The notes beneath the pieces are model-generated. The model was not told the origin of the DNA and made no database searches. It saw only the letters and a list, made by a program, of their open reading frames with translations. A DNA stretch of 64,000 nt from NCBI RefSeq assembly GCF_037975245.1, contig NC_092577.1, positions 25,355,398-25,419,397 on the forward strand. The letters are read 5' to 3'. The position numbers and the translations under genes are program-made. Origin of the DNA: Apostichopus japonicus. Its lineage: Eukaryota > Echinodermata > Holothuroidea > Aspidochirotida > Stichopodidae. Every line of letters begins with the position of its first letter. Position 1 is the stretch's first letter. Of this stretch, positions 32,891-41,452 are shown in pieces.

Positions 32891-34743
32891 GTGTGCTTTT
32901 TACGTGCAAAGAAACGGACACGGACCAAAGGTCAACAAAACCAAAAACAATCCCAGTCTGTTTAACAACCACCAAAAACCCAACTGAAAACCCACAAACA
33001 GAAATCTCTCACTAACCCACAAATGTATAAAATATAGCGTTTAACGTGACGTGAAAAGGACACGGACCCAAAGGCTAACAGAACCAAAACAATAAAGCTC
33101 CACAAACCAGCCCCGAAAAGCCAACACCAAACCACAAACAGAAAACCCCCAACCCATATTATGTAAGGACCACACAAACCCCCCACCCCACACATAACGA
33201 GTAACTAACTCCAAAATGCATCCGGGGTACGCCGTCCCGATAGCAGACGACAGGCTTGCGCATTACCTGCGAAATTTTCCCAATACGGGTCTTTTCAAGC
33301 CCCTAACAGTATTGCCCCTTTTCTTACGAGGGAGCAGAGTTCTTAACTCCTCGTCAACCTTGATCGAGTGGACCTCCCTGTCAGGAACAGGAGGTCCACT
33401 AGCGACCATCGTGTCCGGTATAGCGGAAGCGGCTGCGGGTAGGGTGGAAGGGCCACTCGAGTCAATGAGATCAGTGGCCTGTTTAGTCTCATCAAACCAA
33501 TCGGAGGACTCCTTAGCCACAACTAATAAGGCTGTAGTGCAGTCCTCCATTAGCGAGTCAGAATCTGGGCCACTTAATGTCTCTTGGGCCGGTTGACTCG
33601 GGGCCCGACTAGTAACACCGATAGCGGGCGTAGCTACCGGTGAACCAGTACAAGCGGCATCCTGCGCCGCGTGCCACTCCGCTAGTACCATCTCCGCCTG
33701 AGTGGGCAGGCTGGCAGTCTCGGCAAGTTCGATCAGGGGAGAGGTCGGACACGAAAGGGGGAACAAAGCCTCCATCGGGGCGCTAGTGTCGGACACTGGG
33801 GCGATGACAGGAGCATCATGTGGTACGGTGTCAGAGGCCGGGACAGAGACCGCTTCAACCACGCCCGTAGCCACTCTCGCGGCGTATGAGCGGTCTGGGC
33901 ATAAACGAGCGAGATGGCCCGTTTTCCCACACGAGTTGCAAACGATATCCCCTTTACACTCGGCCAGGGTATGCCCAACCTGTAAACAGCGGCTACACCG
34001 CTTGTTCGGGCACAACCTGGCCTCATGCCCTTCCAGCCCACACCTCCAACAAGTGCGAGGCTGGCCCGGGTATGCAATGTGGGCCCTGTGCCCATTAGCC
34101 CACAAGGTAGAGGGGATATCGGACTTGAGTTCAACTCTAACTCGTCTAGTCCCGGTCTTGACACCCATACATTCAAGGAATTCCGGCTCCTCGTAGCCGG
34201 TCACTTTCCCAAAACGCCCCAGTGTCCGCACAACAACCTGTTCAGACATGTCCAGAGGGAGATGGAGGACTGTCACCCACACCGAACTGTCATACGGTGT
34301 GACCTTCAGTCCCTCAACTCCCTCCAACACATGGACGCCTCGGACGCGGGCAGCCTCCGAGGTAAACCGTACATCAAATCAATTCATACCCCGGAGAGGT
34401 TTACGCTGAAGCGCGTCAACCTCTCCAGGGACCTTTAAACCAACAGAACGCAAAAGTGAAAAAAACTTGTACGGGGACAACCTTAGCCTCCCCCGAAAAA
34501 TCAACAATACGATTTTGCTGTCACGGCGAGCCGCCATGACAGCTAGGGGTGTGGCAAAGCCACGCACCTATACACAAACCAAAACAAACCCAAAACACAC
34601 AAACTACACTAAAACAAACTGTAAACTAATGAAGGGCCAACGTAAAAACACAATAAAGGTGTGGTCAACGAAAGGTGGAGAGCAGCCGAAAACACGTCCG
34701 CACTCCACGAGAACTCCACTGAACTGAACTCCACTGAACTGAA
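32891..34743 (-). mobile_element. Tx1-like LINE copy G, family 2: complete ends, ORF2 deleted
   Basis: 1.85 kb between two copies of CCTTCTCCACAT (32879-32890 and 34744-34755). It has a 5' UTR of about 200 bp, ORF1, and then, right after the ORF1 stop TAATG, only the last part of ORF2 (CCTGTCGTCTGCTATCGGGA, the codons for PVVYYRDG) and the 3' UTR ending GCACGTAAAAAGC-ACAC. The 5' end carries two copies of GTTCAGTTCAGTGGA not present in the fragment at 35145. With both ends and a duplication, the deletion was probably present in, or made during, the insertion rather than by later erosion. Confidence 0.85.
33263..34537 (-). pseudogene. LINE G ORF1: three-knuckle RNA-binding protein, one in-frame stop
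   Basis: ATG 34537 opens MAARRDSKIVLLIFRGRLRL; an in-frame TGA about 54 codons on (GMN-stop-FDVRFTSEAARVRG) probably replaces a Trp codon, and the frame then runs open for about 370 codons. Three zinc knuckles: CWRCGLEGHEARLC, CSRCLQVGHTLAEC, CNSCGKTGHLARLC. A long acidic, Ser/Pro-rich tail ends VLGKFRR and TAA, which overlaps an ATG (TAATG). Confidence 0.8.
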
Positions 34744-35144
34744 CCTTCTCCACATTATGTGATGCCAATGAGTAAGCTTCAGTCATCTGTTCCTGCCATT
34801 GCTTGACAATCTCTGGGTAGCTTGAGGGAACTCCTTGAGTTGATGAATTCAGGGAAAACGCCAAATCAATCGGCAGTCTTGGGGATCGTCCAAAGAGAAG
34901 GAGAAAAGGTGAATAACCCGTTCACTCATGTTTCGTGCAGTTATAAGCATGGACTACTTTTTCAGTGAGTCTTTCCATCTCAACTTTTGTTCCTCAGGAA
35001 GTGATCGCAACATCTGGAGGAGGGTTCGGTTAAATCTCTTTACTTAACCATTACCCTAGGGATGATAAGGTGTTGTGCGGGAGGATGCCATGCTGGACAG
35101 CTGTTGGAGTCGTGCAAAGAACTTATTTACTGACTGTTTGACTT

Positions 35145-35264
35145 TCGTGGAGTGCGGACGTGTTTTCGGCTGCTCTCCACTTTTCGTTGCCCACACATTT
35201 GTGTTTTTTTACGTTGGCCTTTCAATAGTTTGTGGTTTGTTTATTGTAGTTTTGGCTGTGTTTC
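35145..35264 (+). mobile_element. Family-2 LINE 5' UTR fragment J
   Basis: TCGTGGAGTGCGGACGTGTT and what follows match the 5' UTR of LINE G, but in the opposite orientation, for about 120 bp; it then stops at the 3' end of LINE H. The first bases can fold (GTGGAG...CTCCAC). The rest of this copy is not found beyond H. Confidence 0.75.
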
Positions 35265-35266
35265 GT

Positions 35267-36893
35267 GCTTTTTACGTGCTAAGAAACGGACACGGACCAA
35301 AGGTCAACAAAACCAAAAAGAAACCCAGTCTGTAAAGCAACAACTGAAACCCATCAATCTCTCACTAACGCAGCGTTTAACATGACGTGAAAAGGGCACG
35401 GACCCAAAGGCCAACAGAAGCAAAACAAATAAAACACTACAAACAGGCCCCAAAAAGCCAACCCCAAACCACAAAGAGAAAAATTAAACCAACCTATAAT
35501 ATGTAACGACCACACAGCCCCCACACCTACCAACTGACTCACTCCAAATTTCATCCGGGGAACGCCGTCCCGATAGTAGACGACAGGTTTGCTCCAGCGT
35601 CTACGGAAGGCAGTGTCGGGAAGCCGTGCATGGTCCGCCTCCATGCGCAACCTGATGTCACTTTGCACGAGGGGGACAACATCCTCTGCCCTCCAGACGT
35701 CCCCATCGAAGACTAGGCGGCATCTGCTGTTCCAGATGTGTCTCCTGATGACAGCGGCAAACAACAGCGGATCCCTAACCCAGGTTGGGCACACAGGGGG
35801 CAACAAACCATACAAAACAAAATCACTACTAATGGCCCACTGTGTGCAACCAACAATACTAATAACGAAGGCGTGAAACCAATCCCACCCCAACCGGACA
35901 AAGGGACACTCCAGCAAAAGGTGTTGCATAGTCTCGATGGCTTTACAGCCCACACGGGGACAAATCCCATCACCTAATCGCCACCTGACTAGGCGAAAAT
36001 GATTAGTGATGAGGACCCCATGTGCAATCCTCCACGCCAAGTCCCTGAGACGGCTGTCTAGTGACTTGCAACACACAGACCGCCACACATCTGGAGAGAT
36101 GGCGGCCCGGCAAGCCGACGGGCACACAGGCGCGAGCATTGAACGAAACAATGGTGGGTATAACACAGAGGGGGCCACGTTCAGCAGAACATGTGGCCCA
36201 CCCTCTTCTTTGATTCTACGAAGAGAGTCACCAATCTGAGTATAGACCCCAGAAGGGCGTGTCGCCTTTGGCCGGTTATTGGAAAATGATCCGGGCCAGT
36301 GGTGTCGCAAAAGAAACCCACCCCAGTACCTAAGAAAAAAAGCAAAGGGAAACGAAGGATTTTCAAAAGCAACAAAAACACCTTTCAAGGGGAGAAAGCG
36401 CAGTTTAGATGGTAGGTGGACCAAACCAAGTCCACCGCTCAAGGGGGTCTTATACAGAACGGTCCTTTTGACAAGGTTTGGTTTGCGCTTTCCCCAAATG
36501 AAATCAAAAATGATCCTCTCCAGTCGCACCAAGGCATGATCCGGTGTGGCGATCACCGTACCAGGATACCAAAGGAGAGGAACAATAAACCTATTTACAA
36601 CTGTAACCTTCCCAGGGAGGGAGAGCCACCTGTGACTGAATGTGTCGAGCCTTGCCTCCACCTGATCAGCCTTCTCGGCCCAAGTGGTGGCCTCCGGGGC
36701 ACCATAACCTAGCCAGATGCCATTTACCTTGATCATGACATCTGACCAAGTAGCATCGAACGGGAGGGACTGGCCGCGCCAACCTCCCAAATCGCAGCCC
36801 TTTGGTCTTGGACTTGTTCAGTCTGGCACCAGTAGCCTCTTGGAAGGTGGTCAAAATCTTCGATAAAGGCTTGAAGGAGGCGAGGTCCGACAA
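35267..36893 (-). mobile_element. Tx1-like LINE copy H, family 2, 5'-truncated
   Basis: Antisense fragment of 1.63 kb: the last third of ORF2 (frame open for over 470 codons) and a 3' UTR ending GCACGTAAAAAGC. The 5' end breaks off after GAGGTCCGAC and is joined directly to a perfect hairpin. No target duplication is visible. Confidence 0.85.
35354..36790 (-). CDS. LINE H ORF2 C-terminal region, open
   Basis: About 478 codons beginning after the reverse transcriptase YADD motif: LPFDATWSDVMIKVNGIWLG, ERIIFDFIWGKRKPNLVKRT, WGGFLLRHHWPGSFSNNRP, RLRDLAWRIAHGVLITNHFR, zinc segment CPRVGC...HLLLECPF, and YYRDGVPRMKFG near the end. The first codons up to GGWRG are not a real start; the piece is a truncated ORF2. 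The last codons before the stop (WSLHIIGWFNFSLCG and on) may be read-through into 3' UTR. Confidence 0.75.
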   Translation of the reverse strand: MGGWRGQSLPFDATWSDVMIKVNGIWLGYGAPEATTWAEKADQVEARLDTFSHRWLSLPGKVTVVNRFIVPLLWYPGTVIATPDHALVRLERIIFDFIWGKRKPNLVKRTVLYKTPLSGGLGLVHLPSKLRFLPLKGVFVAFENPSFPFAFFLRYWGGFLLRHHWPGSFSNNRPKATRPSGVYTQIGDSLRRIKEEGGPHVLLNVAPSVLYPPLFRSMLAPVCPSACRAAISPDVWRSVCCKSLDSRLRDLAWRIAHGVLITNHFRLVRWRLGDGICPRVGCKAIETMQHLLLECPFVRLGWDWFHAFVISIVGCTQWAISSDFVLYGLLPPVCPTWVRDPLLFAAVIRRHIWNSRCRLVFDGDVWRAEDVVPLVQSDIRLRMEADHARLPDTAFRRRWSKPVVYYRDGVPRMKFGVSQLVGVGAVWSLHIIGWFNFSLCGLGLAFWGLFVVFYLFCFCWPLGPCPFHVMLNAALVRD

Positions 36894-36957
36894 AATGTAT
36901 TACCTACTCACCAAGGGCCATATAGATGGCCCTTGGTGAGTAGGTAATACATTTTGT
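36890..36957. repeat. Perfect palindrome, 32-bp arms, at the 5' end of LINE H
   Basis: Left arm 36890-36921 (ACAAAATGTATTACCTACTC, then ACCAAGGGCCAT), spacer ATAG, right arm 36926-36957, an exact reverse complement. The right arm runs on into flanking unique DNA, so the left arm looks like an inverted copy of the flank placed between it and the LINE. Confidence 0.9.
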
Positions 36958-37840
36958 TAATCATGAAGGTCATTTTCAGGACAATAGTTCATATCCCAAG
37001 AAGTGAAAGTTGGTTTCACGTCAAATGTTGATAACACTCGGTGGGTAGATACTCCCATTGTTATGCTTATGGCCATTAGCGCTAATGCCATATCTCAAGA
37101 AGAGAAGTTGGTTAACTGTTACATTTTAGTATGTGTATGAGTAATTGATTGCTATAGCTTTCCATATGTCAATTTGAAGCAATATTAGATGTTGTCACTA
37201 TTTCCTTCACTTAATCATTCGCTCGTATTCAGGTCTGTATTTCTTGCCAAATATAGACTTGTTTTCACTATCATGTAAGATTAAAGACATGTTATTTGTA
37301 TTACATTTTCTTTCTGTGAAAGACGTCATCAGTTTTTCTCTATTTTTGGGTCTTCCTTGACTTTACCGTTCAGGGCTTTGAATAAACACTGTTTCTTTCA
37401 CTGCTGTTCTTACTTCAATCTGCAAAATCTTCCAATATAAGGTGCTAATTTATATTGAAACATAGACATTAATAAGCTTGAATACACATAACAAGTTCAA
37501 TTAAGTCCTCCTTTTTTGGGGTTGCATGTGCTTAGAATAAGTCTGTTGATCTTTACAACAACAAAAAAGAATTAAAAAAAAAAGAGGAATAGTTCTTCGA
37601 ATCCAAACCTGATTCCAAACTAGTACATTCATTATGTTTTATCTCAATTGGCATTACTGATGACTTTGAGAAAAGAACCCCCCCACCCCACCCTACCACT
37701 TTTTAAATTACTGCAAATTTGTAGGAGACATGCAGGTTTCAATCACTTCAACCCCCCTCCCCCACTGCCCCCAAATAATGTTACTTGCTGAAGCGAGGAA
37801 GACTAATTAATATATTTTCACTTATTACAAAGTAAATCTT
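36958..37840. other. Non-coding stretch
   Basis: No coding signal. Short C-runs and A-runs occur near 37570-37590, 37680 and 37755. Confidence 0.5.
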
Positions 37841-37848
37841 GGTCTAAT

Positions 37849-38251
37849 CCTACTCTGATGGCTTGCAACAACTGTGCAACTGATGGAGGTTGGCTCGGGC
37901 AAATTGTGCCAGAGATGCGCCTTGGGTCATCCTCGGCAAGAACAACATGTGCTCTCGTTGAGACTTGTCATCATCAAGCCCCCGTCTAAATATGTCCTTC
38001 ATCAGCTCCTATTCATATGCTTCTTCTGCACTTTCCTTTGAAGCCAAACTACATTTGCTGATGTTTTATACTTACACAGGTTCCCCCTTCTCTTTCAGTT
38101 TGCTGTCGCCCTTTGCTTCTTCTGCACTTTCCTTTGAAGCCAAACTACATTTGCTGATGTTTTATACTTACACAGGTTCCCCCTTCTCTTTCAGTTTGCT
38201 GTCGCCCTTTGTGGTGTTGGTAAGTTTCTGGCCTTGTATGACAGAGGCCTG
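37849..38251 (-). CDS. Two candidate exons of an unrecognised gene, one tandemly duplicated
   Basis: On the minus strand, TTTATTTCTTTCAG (near 38251) precedes ASVIQGQKLTNTTKGDSKLK then EKGEPV, followed by the donor GT/GTAAGTAT. A 96-bp duplication repeats the exon end and the donor. Further on, ATATGAATAG precedes ELMKDIFRRGLDDDKSQREH then MLFLPRMTQGASLAQFARAN, ending in a stop near 37855. I do not recognise the protein. The splice-like borders are the main support, and other joins are possible. Confidence 0.35.
38019..38210. repeat. Perfect 96-bp tandem duplication
   Basis: GCTTCTTCTGCACTTTCCTT to GTTTGCTGTCGCCCTTT occurs at 38019-38114 and 38115-38210 without any difference seen. Recent duplication, or an assembly repeat. 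Confidence 0.92.
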
Positions 38252-39006
38252 AAAGAAATAAAAATGAATCATAGGTTCAAAACATTACACGATGCACAGA
38301 ATTTACCTAAATAGATGTCCATGAGTCAGTATCATCCATAAGATACAGTTACTCGCCCATATGCAAATCGCTTGGCTGCATAAACAAACACATGGCTGTG
38401 AAAGTTTTCTAGGGCTGATGTATGTCTCAAAGGCAGCATAAGGGATAAGTTCATGAATAATTGTGAATCTTAAAGGCCAGATTTCGTCTCTCAAACGACC
38501 ATGTATTTTTATTTTCAATTTTTTGATTGGTTGAAAAAATTGCTAACCGAAATGGTTTTCCTTTTACATGGGTCATGGGCAAAAGTTACTAAAACATACA
38601 TTTTTCATTTCTCATGATTTTCCTGTTAAAATTGTTAAATTAATATTTATATTAAGGCAAAAATATTAGAAGATTTTTTGTAACCGAACATTTGATTTCA
38701 AACTTTAAAAAAAATTCTCTTTAATCAGCATCATTTGCACCTGGCATTACCATTTACCGTAAATATCGCGTATTGAGCGCTATAACCGTATCGTTACCGA
38801 GAAACCGTTGATGAAACACTGTACCATGTATGTGCATATGTATATGTAGGACAGCACATTACGACATATGCAGCACAACGATCAGTTCGAATTCAACCAT
38901 CACTTAGCGTACAACAGCAACAGTATTTTTCACTGAGGACGGTTTAAACGTTGCATTATTACCCAAAGATTCCAGTTTCTTGGATTCTCGAATAGAATCT
39001 GAGCCG
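38252..39006. other. Non-coding stretch
   Basis: No supported gene. A minus-strand frame at 38.5-38.3 kb has no recognisable domain. Confidence 0.45.
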
Positions 39007-39156
39007 ATGTCTTGCAAGTGCCGTGGCACTTGTCAACGGGGTAAACCTACCAGGCGAGCCGGAGTTGGATGCCCGTGTAAATCGTTTGGTTCGTTTTGCA
39101 ATTATCATTGCAAATGTGGCACGAAAAAAAAGACCGTGTCTCATCAAAGCACTTGA
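39007..39156 (+). CDS. Cys-rich short frame, possibly an exon upstream of the P2X7-like gene
   Basis: MSCKCRGTCQRGKPTRRAGV then GCPCKSFGSFCNYHCKCGTK, 49 codons with eight cysteines in C-x-C and C-x3-C spacing, then TGA and a donor-like GAG/GTAGGT at 39158. The frame is also open upstream (FLDSRIESEP). Cys-rich segments of this sort occur at the start of invertebrate proteins that end in a P2X7-like domain, as I recall, so it may belong to the gene that follows. The in-frame stop before the donor argues for decay or for a separate peptide. Confidence 0.35.
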   Translation: MSCKCRGTCQRGKPTRRAGVGCPCKSFGSFCNYHCKCGTKKKTVSHQST

Positions 39157-39402
39157 GGTAGGTGTTATTAAACTGTTTGTGTATTGATTCACAAACGCTT
39201 AAAGTCTCTACATAACTCCCTGCAATTTTGTACTAAAGAAAGATCTATTAAAAGTTAAAATTTGAGCTTATGAAACAATTCATTCAGCCATCGGTACTGG
39301 CATATAGGGTAGCCTGTAAGTATAACGGTCGTATATTGCAGTACACGAGTAATGCACGGTGACCAACGGATTCAAAGCCTGTGGAAATTGAGTTTGAGTT
39401 GT

Positions 39403-39480
39403 ACCAGGGAGTTGTTATGTAACAACTCCCTGGTTGTACTGACTGGCTAGGCTATGCTACCAGGGAGTTGTTATGGAACT
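39403..39480. repeat. Palindrome with an extra copy
   Basis: ACCAGGGAGTTGTTA, TG, then its exact complement (39403-39434). The same half, ACCAGGGAGTTGTTATG, returns at 39459-39475. Confidence 0.85.
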
Positions 39481-40067
39481 CCCCGATGCTACCCCTGAGG
39501 CCGTAGTCTGTGACATTATGAAAATTACGGGCATCCTTTCACGCACCAGTGATGTAAGCATAACGACATGCCATTTCCCCTCTAAATTTCGTATTAGGCT
39601 GTCGACTGACGTAACTGTGTTTTAATAATATAGGCCTAAGTGCTTGGACCACAAAACTAGCTGCGCTGGATTAAAGGCAATATTGTTGAATTTGTAACCT
39701 TGCAGTAGATTGCCGACCATACCCAAATTACAGTTTGTCAATGATTTTAGTCGGTGAAGTATGAAGTATACTTCATATGCCTAGGCTATAGGCATGTAAC
39801 ACAACAGTATGTACTGATTATAACTTTGAAACAGCTGCTAATCTTGAACAGCTTACACATTTTTTATGCAATCACTCTACAGGGTTTAATGAGGTTTAAT
39901 TGCAGTCATCAGTAGTGTAATGATATGTTATTTAGATATCCCTAATACTGTTGTATTGCATCTTGACACTTACACGTACAGAAGCGTAACCATGCATTTC
40001 ATTAAATTTTAAATGGTTTTACGTTTAGTTTTTTTCTTGTTAATTAAAGCCCAATTAGGCGAGTGTT

Positions 40068-41244
40068 ATGTCAACAAACTTCAACATACCAAAAACTTTC
40101 TCTTACATGCCGATAGGTACTGTAGCCTGGTTTCAAAGCACATCTGATGAGGGAAGGACTGAAGAAGTTCAAGGGTCAGTTGAAGAAGCCATGGTTGAAA
40201 GCGCAGGCTCCATTTGCCATGAAGCGAATATTCAGGTAATAAATTATATTCATTAATATACATTAAACATTCACACACTGTACTCGCAAGTAAGAATCAT
40301 ATTTACAGTCTTCTGAACAAAATTTATAGAACAAGCCAGATCTGCTGGTGAAAGTCATATTGTCTTTTAAGGAGTAATTTATCCAGTATGACATAGCAAC
40401 TTGGTATGCAAAATGGACAAAAGTGCAGGATTGTAAACCTGTATTGTACTTGAATACACACTGAAACATACAGTACTATTTGCAGTAGCATAGATAGGGC
40501 CAAGATTCATAAATCTTCAAATAGCTGCAAACAAAAATGAACACAAAACATTTATTTTCAGTATCCTATGAGATCCCCTTACTCTGTATTTCACTGCTTG
40601 CAGTAAACAATGTGTATCTCTGGTCATTGTTCACGTGTGGTACCTACATAGCCCAATTGTTTGCAATATATTATCCAAATTCTGTGATGTGTACTCTGTG
40701 GTGAATTGCACTAGCTGGTGATATTTAAAGTTACATTTTTGTTTACCAACAGAGGTATGTGAAAGGCTTGTCCAGAGAGAGGTTTAAGGATGTTGCAACG
40801 GAGCTTCTTCGAAGACAGCCAGATGCCTTGAGTGATTTCACTCCACCACAAACTACACAAGAAAACCAGCCTGCAGAGATTCCACCGTGGTGTAAGTGTA
40901 CAAGTGTACCAAATGTAGTCAAATGCCAACAATCATTGAAAACAAGTGTTGTTGTAGGAGGATTGCTGCTTGCACAACAGAATCTCAAGCATTCAGAGAC
41001 AATTGCTTGAATGCAAAAGTTTTATCTGTCAACATGCAAGTGCGCGAGGATGAACTGGCCAACGAAGAAAACAGATCAAACCGTCACTATATATAGGAAC
41101 TATATTTACTGGAAGTTTGGACGTCTTGGCCGTGGCAACAGACTGGTCATCCCTGCTTGTTGTGTCATGAAAATAAGGCAGAGATTCCCATCAGCAGATG
41201 GGCAGTACAGGGGTTTTATTGCAGGAGACAACCTCCAAGATTAA
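40068..41244 (+). pseudogene. Gene with P2X7-receptor-type C-terminal (zinc-binding) domain, two exons seen, frame broken twice
   Basis: Exon 40068-40235 (MSTNFNIPKTFSYMPIGTVA ... EANIQ, 56 codons, phase 0) ends CAG/GTAATA. After a 517-base intron, ACCAACAG precedes exon 40753-41244 (RYVKGLSRERFKDVATELLR, PPW, then KCTKCSQMPT, CCCRRIAACTTES, and WKFGRLGRGNRLVIPACCVM, IRQRFPSADGQYRGF, TAA). The pattern C-x-C-x2-C...CC and 'GRGNR.VIP.C....IR..FP...G.Y.GF' matches the cytoplasmic C-terminal domain of P2X7, which occurs without the channel in many invertebrate proteins. No channel domain is seen. Two shifts, near 40897 (an 8-bp duplication, TGTAAG/TGTACAAG) and near 41093, break the second exon unless they are sequencing errors. 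AATAAA follows at 41447. Confidence 0.7.
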
Positions 41245-41446
41245 ACAAGTGGATTGTTGCCAGGCTCCAAATTAATTCATTTTCCAATTCCCCTTAAATT
41301 TACTGGTTGATTTACCTAAGAGACATATGCAGTTAAACCCCTAATGAAACCCCTTATCATTACCATCATTATATAATCATAAACACCTCATATCCACTTA
41401 AAACTATGAGATTAACAATATGTAACACTATTCTTGCTTGAAATGA

Positions 41447-41452
41447 AATAAA
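41447..41452 (+). terminator. Polyadenylation signal AATAAA
   Basis: Canonical hexamer about 200 bases after the stop of the P2X7-domain gene; no competing hexamer was seen between. Confidence 0.4.

Larger units (their letters stand above)
32250..35130 (-). mobile_element. Ty3/Gypsy-type LTR retroelement relic (integrase end), with LINE G inserted
   Basis: A fossil on the minus strand. About 35.1-34.76 kb encodes the end of an integrase core (NCTKHE, then FLLLFGRSPRLPIDLAFSL). After LINE G, about 32.8-32.25 kb encodes the C-terminal chromodomain-like tail (SRVVHRTLLLPCDYL, then YPVRQRARHPHG). LINE G lies between with a 12-bp duplication. It is broken in a few places. Gag, protease and reverse transcriptase are not seen here. 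Confidence 0.75.

Noticed and set aside
35145-36893. 5' inversion (twin priming) of one LINE to explain fragment J beside LINE H
   Set aside because: An inverted 5' piece should lie on the other side of H. J is next to H's 3' end, so it is a separate copy or target.
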